From Pseudoalteromonas citrea (GTDB lineage: Bacteria; Pseudomonadota; Gammaproteobacteria; Enterobacterales; Alteromonadaceae), in contig NZ_AHBZ03000014.1 of assembly GCF_000238375.3 (NCBI RefSeq), positions 62,001-126,000 on the forward strand: 64,000 bases of DNA, read 5' to 3'. Below the pieces are notes generated by a model. It was given only the letters and a program-made list of their open reading frames with translations. It had not been told where the DNA came from and made no database searches. This document shows, one piece after another, positions 8,678-17,379 of the stretch. Numbering within the stretch: the stretch's first letter is position 1; each line of letters begins with the position of its first letter. Both the position numbers and the translations under genes were made by a program.

Positions 8678-9234
8678 ACAAGGTTAAGATCACAAACAAG
8701 GTACTAAAGTCACTTGAAGATCACCTCATCGCAAAATCTATTAGTGAGTTTGAACACTCAGAGCACATGGGTCTCAGCTCTCAAGAGTTAGTAGTTATTG
8801 ATACTATTTATGCTCAACATACGAAAAAATCTATTACAAAACGTCACTTTGAAGTGCCTCTACTCGCTGCTAGTGCAGAGCTAAGTCAAAAAAATAAACC
8901 TTGGTGGGATTTTGATACAATAATCAACGACACATTTCAGCTAGCTGTTTTTAGCTCATATGGGCAAAATATGTTGGAAGATGTCGATTTTGAATTAAAC
9001 CCTATAAAAGGTAAAGAAAGAGAGTTTAGTGATTACTTCTCTTCATTTAGGGGCTCAAAACAAGGTATACGCATATATTGGTCTAAAAATAAACAACAAG
9101 TCGTTATGGAAGGAGAGTTAGTCCACTCCTTTGAAGGGGACTACGTTACAGGCCAAGGTAAAATATTATCAAACGAGTACATACATGACGGGAGTTTTAA
9201 GCTGATGCTAGAGTTTTACTCCATACCATTATGA
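8674..9234 (+). CDS. Unknown protein, third gene of the Lon-STAND/sigma operon
   Basis: 186 aa; I recognise no family. There is no signal peptide or membrane segment. The N-terminal 60 residues look helical and mixed-charge; the C-terminal third (IRIYWSKNKQQVVMEGELV onward) looks beta-rich. WWDFD (about 77-81) is a notable aromatic/acidic cluster. Its ATG overlaps the stop of the sigma-like gene in an ATGA junction, so production is probably coupled to it. A partner such as an anti-sigma factor, a protease substrate or an effector is conceivable from position only; no sequence evidence separates these. Confidence 0.7.
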   Translation: MNKVKITNKVLKSLEDHLIAKSISEFEHSEHMGLSSQELVVIDTIYAQHTKKSITKRHFEVPLLAASAELSQKNKPWWDFDTIINDTFQLAVFSSYGQNMLEDVDFELNPIKGKEREFSDYFSSFRGSKQGIRIYWSKNKQQVVMEGELVHSFEGDYVTGQGKILSNEYIHDGSFKLMLEFYSIPL

Positions 9235-9263
9235 AAATACCGTGCACGCAAACATAATAAAAT

Positions 9264-9293
9264 GGGAGAGATATAAATATCTATATCTCTCCC
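9264..9293 (-). terminator. Hairpin between convergent operons
   Basis: GGGAGAGATATA (9264-9275) pairs perfectly with TATATCTCTCCC (9282-9293) around a 6-nt loop. The minus-strand side continues ATTTTATTA, so it probably terminates the S9 peptidase gene. It can also stop transcripts of the Lon-STAND operon. Confidence 0.7.
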
Positions 9294-9311
9294 CTATTCA
9301 CCAATGAGGCT

Positions 9312-11333
9312 CTATTTCTTATATTTTTCGAACCATGCTAATGTGTGTTCTATTTTACTTATCATACGTGATGGTCTGCCAGCAATTCCATGAGGAGCGC
9401 CTGGTATCTTTATGAGAACGGTGTCTATTTTACGAAGCTTTAACGCTTGGTAATATTGCTCAGTCTCTGCCATTGGGGTACGCAAATCATCCTCCCCTGT
9501 CATTAGCATTGTTGGTGTCGTTACATTACCAACGAGCGACATAGGTGAACGCTGCCAATAATGCTCGACATGCTCCCATGGCATTCCCGGAAACTGCGTT
9601 GGGATCTGTGTTAAGCCACTATCTGCTGTAAGTACTTTGCTAAGCCAGTTAATTACTGGTTTTACTACCACTGCGGCATTAAAACGCTCTGTTAGCCCAA
9701 TAGCATAAGCAGTCGCAATACCGCCTGCTGAACCTCCGGCAATAAATAAATTTTTCTCATCAATAAAGCCGGTTTTCAACATGGCATCAACCCCTGAATC
9801 GTGATCGGCAAAGTCCTCCTTAGAGCTATATTTATATTTTAATAACATCGCAAAGCGCTCGCCGTATGAGCTGCTGCCTCGGTGATTATCATAAAATACC
9901 ACATAACCTTCTGCGGCATATCGTTGGAGCTCAGCAGAAAAATGCGGGCCGTAAGCTAAATGAGGGCCGCCATGAATTTCTAACAACAGAGGGTACTTTT
10001 TAGCAGGATCAAAGTTTGGAGGCGTAATATACCAGCCCTGAATTGCTTCACCATCAAATGATGATGTGTAATTTATCTCATGCACTTTACCGAGTTTTTT
10101 ATGTGCTAACACATCTTCGTTCAAAGACGTTAACTGCTTCACTTTACCACGGGTACTCACAATCGCGACGTTTGACGGTCTAGTACTTGAGCCTAACGTA
10201 TATGCAATATCACCGGCGTAGTTAGCGCTAAACGAACCACTTAAATAAGGACGACCTAGCGTGGTCCCTGATACGGTATCAGTTAGGTCTTTGATTTTGC
10301 CGTTTGTGGTAATTGTTGCGAGCTTTCGCTTACCAAAATCGTCATACGACATTGCAAGTTTAGAAGTACCGATCCAAGTAGGATTTTGAACTGAGCGGTC
10401 AAAGTCACTGGCAACCACCTCAGATTTTTTGGTACGCCACGTCATAATATTGAGCTTGTGATTGCGATAAGGGTTTGGTGCGTTCGAAGCGCTTAAATAT
10501 GCCAACTGCTTACCATTTTCAGAAAAGCTCGGCGAATGCTCTCGACCTGGTGCAAAAGTAAGTTGAGTTAATTGATTATCTAAACTAATTTCGAACAAAT
10601 CACCTTCTAATCTTTTATATTCCCAATCAGCAATTCTGTTTGCAGAAAATACTATCGACTTAGAATCACGACGCCATGCAAGTTTGCCACTGTGATGAAA
10701 CTTACCTGTGGTTAACTGCCTTGGCGTCCCACCTTCGCTTGGTAAGACGAATATCTGCTTGTAGCCAGGCTTGACCAAACCGCGTCCATCCGCCTGATAA
10801 TAGGCTTTATCAATAACAATAGCTGGCTCAGACCAGTTAGCTCCTTTGGGTTTTGCCGGCATTTTGGCAACCACGGTTGGCTTTTCGTTCACTTGTTGGC
10901 TAAAAGCAAGCCACTTGCCATCAGGTGACCAAGTTAAATTACTCACACTTGAGGTAAGTTGTGATAGAAGTGCAGTCTTATTTTCAGCTAAATAATGTAC
11001 ATGTATTTGCGTGGTACCAGATACATTGCTGATGAATGCCACTTTTTTACCATCTGCAGACCATCTCGGGTGTTTAAACTGATTTGCCCCTGAAAACAAT
11101 GGCGTCTGCTCCTGGGTTTTTGTATTTACCAACCACAGATTGCGACGTTTGCTGTCATTCATAACGTCATTACTATTACGTACGTAGACTATTTGCTCAC
11201 CGTCAGGTGACAGCTGTACATCACTGGCGTATTCAAGTGAAAATATATCTTTTGCAGTAAAAGTGTTATCAGCGTGAGCCATTGCAGGTAATAACGCGCA
11301 AATCGCGACCGCAAGACGGTTTCTATATGACAT
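9312..11333 (-). CDS. Exported S9-family prolyl oligopeptidase-like peptidase
   Basis: 673 aa from the ATG at 11333 (GGAACC upstream; signal peptide MSYRNRLAVAICALLPAMAHA begins here). A GTG 33 nt further up is rejected. The N-terminal half carries PD40 beta-propeller repeats (QLSPDGEQIVYV, RWSADGKKVAFIS, TWSPDGKWLAF). The C-terminal hydrolase domain has Ser535 in GGSAGG, Asp616 in GEDDLRTP and His648 in APHG. This is the architecture of dipeptidyl/acylaminoacyl peptidases, which trim short peptides in the periplasm. The gene is monocistronic, terminated by the hairpin at 9264-9293. The exact exopeptidase specificity cannot be read from the sequence. Confidence 0.92.
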   Translation of the reverse strand: MSYRNRLAVAICALLPAMAHADNTFTAKDIFSLEYASDVQLSPDGEQIVYVRNSNDVMNDSKRRNLWLVNTKTQEQTPLFSGANQFKHPRWSADGKKVAFISNVSGTTQIHVHYLAENKTALLSQLTSSVSNLTWSPDGKWLAFSQQVNEKPTVVAKMPAKPKGANWSEPAIVIDKAYYQADGRGLVKPGYKQIFVLPSEGGTPRQLTTGKFHHSGKLAWRRDSKSIVFSANRIADWEYKRLEGDLFEISLDNQLTQLTFAPGREHSPSFSENGKQLAYLSASNAPNPYRNHKLNIMTWRTKKSEVVASDFDRSVQNPTWIGTSKLAMSYDDFGKRKLATITTNGKIKDLTDTVSGTTLGRPYLSGSFSANYAGDIAYTLGSSTRPSNVAIVSTRGKVKQLTSLNEDVLAHKKLGKVHEINYTSSFDGEAIQGWYITPPNFDPAKKYPLLLEIHGGPHLAYGPHFSAELQRYAAEGYVVFYDNHRGSSSYGERFAMLLKYKYSSKEDFADHDSGVDAMLKTGFIDEKNLFIAGGSAGGIATAYAIGLTERFNAAVVVKPVINWLSKVLTADSGLTQIPTQFPGMPWEHVEHYWQRSPMSLVGNVTTPTMLMTGEDDLRTPMAETEQYYQALKLRKIDTVLIKIPGAPHGIAGRPSRMISKIEHTLAWFEKYKK

Positions 11334-11523
11334 GACAGGTTCCAAACGATTATTATTAATTAACACGCATTTTTAAACAAAATTTGCCATTCGTCACTGA
11401 TTAGTCGATGAAATGTCTTAGATAAGAGAGCAACGGCTTGCCACTCACGGTGACCATAAGCCAAATAATAAAATCAGGGGTGTAAAGTTGGCAACTTCGA
11501 TAAGAACTATCAATAAAAACAAA

Positions 11524-11548
11524 AAAGCCAGCAATTAATGCTGGCTTT
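11524..11548 (-). terminator. Rho-independent terminator of the SNF symporter gene
   Basis: AAAGCCAGCA (11524-11533) pairs with TGCTGGCTTT (11539-11548). On the minus strand the stem runs into TTTTTTGTTTTTATTG. It lies 20 bp past the symporter stop codon. Confidence 0.85.
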
Positions 11549-11567
11549 AAATCACTCGTCGCTATTA

Positions 11568-12992
11568 CTAAAAGCCAAATAAGCTCACAGCAAAAAATTT
11601 AGTCGCGACCGTATTTACAAAAATAATGAGTAAGATAACCGGAATAAACGTTGAAAGTGAAAAGTTCACATACTTCTCGGTGAAGCTACCTTTATAGCCC
11701 TCGCACCCTTGTGATAACTCTTCAGATAGTTTTATTTTTTTCCAGCGATAAATTACAAATAAACAAACCATTAGGCCATTAAGCGGTAAAATAGTGTCGT
11801 AAAATACATCGTACACTAAATCAAATAAGCTTTTACTGCCGCCACCATAATTAATAAACTGAGTTAACCAATCCACCATTCCAAACGACATCGTACACAG
11901 AACAGTTAACGCCCCTGTTGAGCCTGCCAATATCATTAGTGCCGTTTTACGGCTTACCTTTTTCTCTTCAATTAATGCGGCTGTAGGTACTTCAATAATA
12001 GAAACTAAAGACGTTATTGCAGCAAAAAATACTAATAAGAAGAATACAAATGCAACTATCGAAGCGCCCGTGTAACCAATATCTGACTGAATAGCTAATA
12101 AAATCTTAGGTAAATAAACGAAAATCATCGACACTGAAGACTCTGATAGCTCATCAGGGTTCGTCGCGGGGTTAAAACTAAAAATAGCTGGGAGCACCAT
12201 CAATCCGGCAATAAAGGCAACCAATGAGTCTGTCACTGCTACCATTTTAGCGCCACCAACAATATCTTCTTTTTTAGAGATATACGATGCATAGGTCATT
12301 AAAATACCCATACCCAACGATAACGAGAAAAAGGCTTGTGACAGAGCGCCATTTAACACACTGGCATTCATTTTAGAAAAATCAGGAATGACATAATAAC
12401 GCACACCTGCCATTGCATTATCGAGTGTCAATACATAAGCAACCAAACCAATTAAAAGTACAAATAATGCTGGCATTAAGAACTTTGCAGCTTTTTCAAT
12501 CCCCTGTTTCACACCACCGACTAGAATCAAATTAACGATTACGCCTACCAGTAGCATGTACCAAAATACACTTGACTGGTTAATAAATTGCCCAAAATGA
12601 TTTGGATCAGCGAGTGCATCTAAATTACCCATCGCTGTTTGGGCAAGATACCCAAATATCCATACCGTAATTACCATGTAGAATACAGCAATCATAAACG
12701 GGGTCAGAACAGCGAGCATTCCCGCAAATGACCATTTTTTGTCATTGCCAGATAATGTTTTATATGCGCCGTATGGGTCTTGCTGTGCTTTTCGGCCCAT
12801 CGCCATTTCAGCCATCATCACGGGGAGACATATAAATGCCACAAATAGCGCATAAACTAATAAGAAAGCACCGCCACCATTTTTGGTAGCCGATACTGGA
12901 AAGCCAACTAAATTACCTATACCAACAGCAGATCCCGCTGCAGCTAAGATAAATCCGAGTCGGGAGCTAAAATGCTCACGATTTGCACTCAT
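11568..12992 (-). CDS. Sodium-dependent transporter, neurotransmitter:sodium symporter (SNF) family
   Basis: 474 aa, about 11-12 hydrophobic segments. The N-terminal signature SRLGFILAAAGSAVGIGNLVGFP contains the unwound TM1 region that forms the Na+/substrate site in LeuT-type symporters. GGGAFLLVY and PVMMAEMAMGR follow as in the family. It should import an amino acid or small amine with Na+, which fits a marine organism; the substrate is not predictable. ATG at 12992 is preceded by AAGGTT. It is divergent from yciI and not in an operon. Confidence 0.93.
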   Translation of the reverse strand: MSANREHFSSRLGFILAAAGSAVGIGNLVGFPVSATKNGGGAFLLVYALFVAFICLPVMMAEMAMGRKAQQDPYGAYKTLSGNDKKWSFAGMLAVLTPFMIAVFYMVITVWIFGYLAQTAMGNLDALADPNHFGQFINQSSVFWYMLLVGVIVNLILVGGVKQGIEKAAKFLMPALFVLLIGLVAYVLTLDNAMAGVRYYVIPDFSKMNASVLNGALSQAFFSLSLGMGILMTYASYISKKEDIVGGAKMVAVTDSLVAFIAGLMVLPAIFSFNPATNPDELSESSVSMIFVYLPKILLAIQSDIGYTGASIVAFVFFLLVFFAAITSLVSIIEVPTAALIEEKKVSRKTALMILAGSTGALTVLCTMSFGMVDWLTQFINYGGGSKSLFDLVYDVFYDTILPLNGLMVCLFVIYRWKKIKLSEELSQGCEGYKGSFTEKYVNFSLSTFIPVILLIIFVNTVATKFFAVSLFGF

Positions 12993-13162
12993 GCAGACAA
13001 CCTTATTATTATTTTTAATGAATATTCGAGCGACTCTAACAGCCTTGGCCGGTAATTTTCAAGTATTTAACGTTAAAGCTCTCCACAAATCGCATCAACG
13101 TTTACAACGCAATATAAATCAGACTAAGATAAGGAAATTTTATCTTACTGATTAGCAAAGCT

Positions 13163-13459
13163 ATGTTATACATGATCTACTCTACAGATGTAGAAAACTC
13201 GTTAGAAAAGCGCTTGAGTGCAAGACCTGCTCACTTAGCGAGATTGACCGAATTACAAACTCAAGGCAGATTAATTACTGCAGGTCCATTGCCTGCTGTT
13301 GATTCTAACGAGCCTGGTGAAGCAGGATTTACAGGCTCTTTACTCATCGCAGAGTTTGCTTCTCTTGAAGATGCCAAAGTATGGGCCAATGATGATCCAT
13401 ATATTATCGCGGGCGTATACTCAGGTAGTACGGTAAAGCCGTTTAAAAAAGTTTTTTAA
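13163..13459 (+). CDS. yciI: YciI family protein
   Basis: 98 aa, the normal size for the family. Conserved features are the N-terminal [10 protein letters not shown] strand, R-PAHLARL..L...GRL..AGPLP and the C-terminal DPY..AGVY motif (about residues 77-84), which includes the Asp of the proposed YciI active site. YciI proteins have a ferredoxin-like dimeric fold; the cellular role is not established. The start has only a weak ribosome binding site, but the family alignment begins at this Met. Confidence 0.9.
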   Translation: MLYMIYSTDVENSLEKRLSARPAHLARLTELQTQGRLITAGPLPAVDSNEPGEAGFTGSLLIAEFASLEDAKVWANDDPYIIAGVYSGSTVKPFKKVF

Positions 13460-13549
13460 TCCAGGTGTAAGTTCAGGAAAGGTTAATCACCTTACTTCTA
13501 ATCTTATACTCTCTTGTTAAGTAAATTTAAGATCGTGGAGCTTTGTAAA

Positions 13550-13801
13550 ATGCGATTGTCAGTTTGTCTGTTTCTATTAGGTTTGTTTCTGACCTCAAAC
13601 AGTGCCCAAAGTGCTGAAAAGCCTACTGAGCAGACAATTACCAAAAAACAGGCAGTAGAACTTGCACTTGCAAGCTTTGCTGGAAGAACGTTAAAGATCA
13701 CTGAACAAGGTGAACACTTCATCATACGTATATTACAAAGCAACGGTCGTATTGTAGACCTCAAAGTGAATAAGATGACTGGTGAGGTCAAAAAGGATTA
13801 G
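13550..13801 (+). CDS. Small exported PepSY-domain protein
   Basis: 83 aa from the ATG at 13550, preceded by GTGGAG at 9 nt spacing; the first 23 residues (MRLSVCLFLLGLFLTSNSAQSAE) are a signal peptide. The mature part (TITKKQAVELALASFAGRTLKITEQGEHFIIRILQ..) follows the PepSY pattern of a helix beginning I(S)..QAV..A and a beta sheet. Single PepSY proteins are periplasmic and thought to modulate peptidases or sensor proteins. It ends 2 nt before the phoP-like start, so it is cotranscribed with the sensor kinase and may bind its sensor domain (inference). Confidence 0.8.
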   Translation: MRLSVCLFLLGLFLTSNSAQSAEKPTEQTITKKQAVELALASFAGRTLKITEQGEHFIIRILQSNGRIVDLKVNKMTGEVKKD

Positions 13802-13803
13802 AA

Positions 13804-14478
13804 ATGCGAATTTTAGTAATTGAAGATGATATTCAGCTAGCAGAGAACTTACGCAGCGCCCTTGAGAAAGAAAAATATAGTATTGACCTATGCCACGATG
13901 GTGAATCGGGCCTGTTTCATTTGAAAGAGTATCCACTCGACATGGCCGTGATTGATTTGGGCTTACCAAAACTCAACGGGATTGAAATTATCCGCCAAGC
14001 TCGCGCAGCAGGCATTGATATTCCCATATTAATCCTGACCGCTCGCGATAGGTGGCAAGACAAAGTCGAAGGCCTTGATGCAGGCGCTGATGATTACTTA
14101 ACCAAGCCATTTCACCTTGAAGAACTTATAGCCCGCTGCAACGCGCTTATTAGAAGAAGCGCCGGACAAGCTAATCCAGAAATGAGTATCGGTCCGATAA
14201 AAATTCATACGCGTTCACAACAAGTTTGGGTCAACGAGCGTGAGCTATCCCTCACTGCTTATGAATACAAAGTACTTGAATACCTAATGGTGAATCCACA
14301 AAAAGTCATTTCTAAATCAGAGCTCACAGAGCATATCTATGATCAAGATTTCGACCTTGATTCTAATGTCATAGAGGTGTTCGTACTCAGGCTGCGCAAA
14401 AAACTTGATCCTGACGGCACACTCAATCCCGTTGAAACGCTTCGAGGTAGAGGGTATAGGTTCAAAAGCCAGTGGTAA
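13804..14478 (+). CDS. phoP: PhoP-like response regulator (OmpR family)
   Basis: 224 aa. The receiver domain (1-115) has the acidic pocket Glu7/Asp8, phospho-acceptor Asp51 in VIDLGLP and the TKPF Lys. The stretch ILTARDRWQDKVEGLDAGADDYLTKPF closely parallels E. coli PhoP. The winged-helix DNA-binding domain (130-224) ends in the usual LRGRGYRF. It overlaps the kinase gene by 7 nt. PhoP regulons respond to low Mg2+, acid or cationic peptides in enteric bacteria; the signal here is unknown. Confidence 0.88.
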   Translation: MRILVIEDDIQLAENLRSALEKEKYSIDLCHDGESGLFHLKEYPLDMAVIDLGLPKLNGIEIIRQARAAGIDIPILILTARDRWQDKVEGLDAGADDYLTKPFHLEELIARCNALIRRSAGQANPEMSIGPIKIHTRSQQVWVNERELSLTAYEYKVLEYLMVNPQKVISKSELTEHIYDQDFDLDSNVIEVFVLRLRKKLDPDGTLNPVETLRGRGYRFKSQW

Positions 14479-15812
14479 ACGCAGCACAAATATCTTTGAA
14501 AATAAGGCAAGGTTTTATCCTTGTCTTTGTTTTAATTATCGCTCTACCGGCGCTGTTTTTTTCTATAGGGCGCGCTTATCATGCGTCACTGGTTGATGCC
14601 ACAGAAAAAACCCTAGAAGCCCACCTTTACTCTCTCATTTCTGAAGTTGAATTCGTGTCCGACGGCATTGAAATGCCACGAACCATTTTGGCACCCGAAC
14701 TAAACCGGCTTAATTCAGATACCTTCGCTATGGTATACCAGGACCAAACTCTTGTTTGGTACTCCGAGTCAGCCGTCAATTTGTCAGTGACTCCTGAATT
14801 TATTGATGGTAAAGCAGGGGCTGCCGAGTTTGAACTTGTTGAGTATAATAGTGCCAAATATTGGCAACTGAGCTTAACGGTAATTTTAGGAAATGCAGAA
14901 CAATCTCAGCACGCTCGGTTTATTCTTTTAAAACGCAATGACGCGTTAGTTGCACAAATGTCAGGGTTTAGAAATACCCTAGTCAATTGGATGCTGGTGA
15001 TGGGCGTGATCATTGCCGGGCTTATGGCCATCGGTTTCATTTGGAATGCAAGGCCACTGCAACGACTCGATAAAGAAATAAAAGAAGTTGAAGCGGGTGA
15101 AAGAGATAAAATTAGCGGCTTATACCCTATCGAATTACAAACAATCAAAGCTGACTTAAATTTATTGCTAGACTCTCAACGGCGTCAAAAAGAACGTTAT
15201 CGCGCGTCTTTGAGTGACTTGGCTCATGCCCTTAAAACACCGCTTGCAGTGTTAAAATCAAGCCCAATGGCAACCGATGCCGATGCACAAGAACAATTAG
15301 ATCGGATTAACGCCATGATTGAACACCAACTAAAACGTGCCGCGACTGGTGCATCTGATACATGGAAAAAACAAACAGTTATAGAACCTGTGCTAAAATC
15401 TATACTCAATGCAATGCGAAAGGTTTATCACGATAAGCAGATTGATTTTAAGTATCGTTGCGATGACCACTTGGCGTTTCTGGGTGATAAAACTGATTTA
15501 ATGGAAATTCTCGGCAATATCATTGATAACGCATGTAAAGCATGCGAAAAACAAGTAGAAATCACTTTATCGGTATTAGATAAAAAAGGCCTACGCATTG
15601 AAATTTGTGATGATGGGCCCGGAGTACCTGAGCATCTGCGTTCTGAATTATTAAAACGCGGGGCAAGATTAGATACTTATGAGGCAGGACACGGAGTTGG
15701 TATGGCCATTGTTGCTGATTTAGTCAACGCCTATCACGGCCGAATACATATAAATAATTCACCTTTGGGTGGGGCTAGGTTTACGATTGAGTTTAACTAT
15801 GAAAAACACTAA
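14472..15812 (+). CDS. phoQ: PhoQ-like sensor histidine kinase
   Basis: 446 aa from a GTG start overlapping the phoP stop. Two membrane segments (about 14-33 and 171-191) flank a 135-residue periplasmic sensor domain. A HAMP-like linker follows, then the phospho-accepting His252 in SLSDLAHALKTPLAV, similar to PhoQ. The N box is GNIIDNACKACE; the G boxes are CDDGPGVPEH and GHGVGMAIVADLV. The sensor part is poorly conserved relative to enteric PhoQ, though it has acidic stretches. It forms an operon with the PepSY gene and phoP, and its 3' end overlaps the next gene by 14 nt. Confidence 0.88.
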   Translation: MVNAAQISLKIRQGFILVFVLIIALPALFFSIGRAYHASLVDATEKTLEAHLYSLISEVEFVSDGIEMPRTILAPELNRLNSDTFAMVYQDQTLVWYSESAVNLSVTPEFIDGKAGAAEFELVEYNSAKYWQLSLTVILGNAEQSQHARFILLKRNDALVAQMSGFRNTLVNWMLVMGVIIAGLMAIGFIWNARPLQRLDKEIKEVEAGERDKISGLYPIELQTIKADLNLLLDSQRRQKERYRASLSDLAHALKTPLAVLKSSPMATDADAQEQLDRINAMIEHQLKRAATGASDTWKKQTVIEPVLKSILNAMRKVYHDKQIDFKYRCDDHLAFLGDKTDLMEILGNIIDNACKACEKQVEITLSVLDKKGLRIEICDDGPGVPEHLRSELLKRGARLDTYEAGHGVGMAIVADLVNAYHGRIHINNSPLGGARFTIEFNYEKH

Positions 15813-16215
15813 TTTATTATTAGCATCACTGCCTTGTCTATTGCTGACTACCTTTGCGCAGGCAAACCTCGACATTTTAAAAGACTGCGAACCATTAGCA
15901 GATACGCACCCCTCTCGGGCTAAAAACTATATTGTTTGTCTAGATAGTAATATCACTAACCTTGAGCGTACCCGTAAAACTTGGATCACAAAACTTCGCC
16001 TTGATATGGACTTAATCGAGCAAGATACGGGAAATTCGCAACTGCTGCCTATTGTTGAGCGAAGCTTTATTCGTCAAGATAACTATATTGAAGATAGCTG
16101 CCGGTGGCGTTACTTGCACCAAATGCCCAACGCAACCAAAGCAGCCATTATTTATAAAAAGTGTAAAATCCGCATGTTAAAAAGACACATCGAAGATTTA
16201 AAACATCCTTATTGA
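15799..16215 (+). CDS. Small exported LprI-like (DUF1311-type) protein
   Basis: 138 aa from the ATG at 15799, which lies inside the end of the phoQ frame and begins a signal peptide (MKNTNLLLASLPCLLLTTFAQA). The mature protein has Cys in DCEPLA, VCLD, SCRWR and KKCK, with spacing and a Trp/Arg-rich SFIRQDNYIEDSCRWR block like lysozyme-inhibitor LprI proteins. The similarity is one of pattern only. It is coupled to phoPQ and may be an envelope-stress product. Its last 7 bases overlap convergently with the PerM-like gene. Confidence 0.7.
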   Translation: MKNTNLLLASLPCLLLTTFAQANLDILKDCEPLADTHPSRAKNYIVCLDSNITNLERTRKTWITKLRLDMDLIEQDTGNSQLLPIVERSFIRQDNYIEDSCRWRYLHQMPNATKAAIIYKKCKIRMLKRHIEDLKHPY

Positions 16216-17240
16216 ACTTTAACTTCACCATTTCCGAGCATGGTCGCAAGCCACTGCCCTTCCTCAGTGGCTTCTAAAGCAATTTTTACTATCATCGTCA
16301 GTGGTACTGACAGCAGCATACCCACAGTGCCTAACAACCATCCCCAGAAAATTAACGAAAGAAATACCACTAAGGTAGATAAACCAAGCCCTCGACCCAT
16401 AAAGCGAGGTTCGATAATATTACCCATCACGGTATTTATCGTAATATAGCCAATTGCCACAATACCAGATGCCAGAGGGCCAACAGTCAGTAATGCCAAT
16501 AAAACCGCAGGAATAGCCGCGATAATAGACCCAATATTAGGGATGTAATTCAGTAAAAAAGCCAACACTGCCCACAATACGAAATAGTCGACATCAAGTA
16601 TCCAAAGTAACAATCCCGCACAAAAGCCAGTACCAAGCGACACCATAGTTTTAATCGCTAAATAAGAATTGATCGACTCTAAAAAGCGGTCGACTTGTAG
16701 CATTTTCATTTCAGGATCATCTAATGCCAAATGCACTTTTTTACTTAACATGGGTGCTTCAAATAGCATAAACACCACTGTTAAAATGATTAAAAATAAG
16801 TTGGCCATAACCCCACCAAAACCGGTTAGCATATTGGTCGCCATATCAATCATTTTTCCGGGGTCGAATAGTGAGATTAACTGGTTTTTATCTATTAAAA
16901 TATTGTACTGCGCTGCCATATCGACTAACCAAATAAACTTATCTTGTAACTGCTCTCTGTAGTCTGGAAGTTGCTTAGAAAAGTCGGTAAGTGATTGCCC
17001 TACGAGGCCTGCTAAACTCATCCCAACAGCGCTTATTAAGCAAATAATAAGTACAATAGACAGCCCTTTTGGTATATGAAAACGCGCAAAGAATCGAAGC
17101 AGTGGATTGCAAATAATGGCAATAAAGGCGGCTAAAATAAAAGGGACGATAATGTCACTCGCTAACTTCACGCCCGCTAGCACAACAAACAAAGAGGCCA
17201 AAATAACAAGGCTTCTGTTTAAACCCGACAATGACGACAC
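16209..17240 (-). CDS. AI-2E family (PerM-type) membrane transporter
   Basis: 343 aa from a GTG start with AAGGAAA 5 nt upstream. About 7-8 hydrophobic segments. Conserved family features include the N-terminal FILAAFIAIICNPLLRF, the middle YFVLWAVLAFLLNYIPNIGSIIAAIPAVLLALL, and the C-terminal NIIEPRFMGRGLGLSTLVVFLSLIFWGWLLGTVGMLLSVPLT. The family was named after the AI-2 exporter TqsA, but most members have unknown cargo. The gene stands alone and converges with the LprI-like gene. Confidence 0.92.
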   Translation of the reverse strand: MSSLSGLNRSLVILASLFVVLAGVKLASDIIVPFILAAFIAIICNPLLRFFARFHIPKGLSIVLIICLISAVGMSLAGLVGQSLTDFSKQLPDYREQLQDKFIWLVDMAAQYNILIDKNQLISLFDPGKMIDMATNMLTGFGGVMANLFLIILTVVFMLFEAPMLSKKVHLALDDPEMKMLQVDRFLESINSYLAIKTMVSLGTGFCAGLLLWILDVDYFVLWAVLAFLLNYIPNIGSIIAAIPAVLLALLTVGPLASGIVAIGYITINTVMGNIIEPRFMGRGLGLSTLVVFLSLIFWGWLLGTVGMLLSVPLTMIVKIALEATEEGQWLATMLGNGEVKVQ

Positions 17241-17379
17241 AGGATTTCCTTAACGATTTTTTTCTGATTCTAATGCATTCCCTGATAAAGTCATAGCCAC
17301 TAGACGCTAAAGATGATCTATATTGTTTGGTGTACGTACATATTACGTTGACATTAACGCAGTAAGGAAGGTAAACCAC

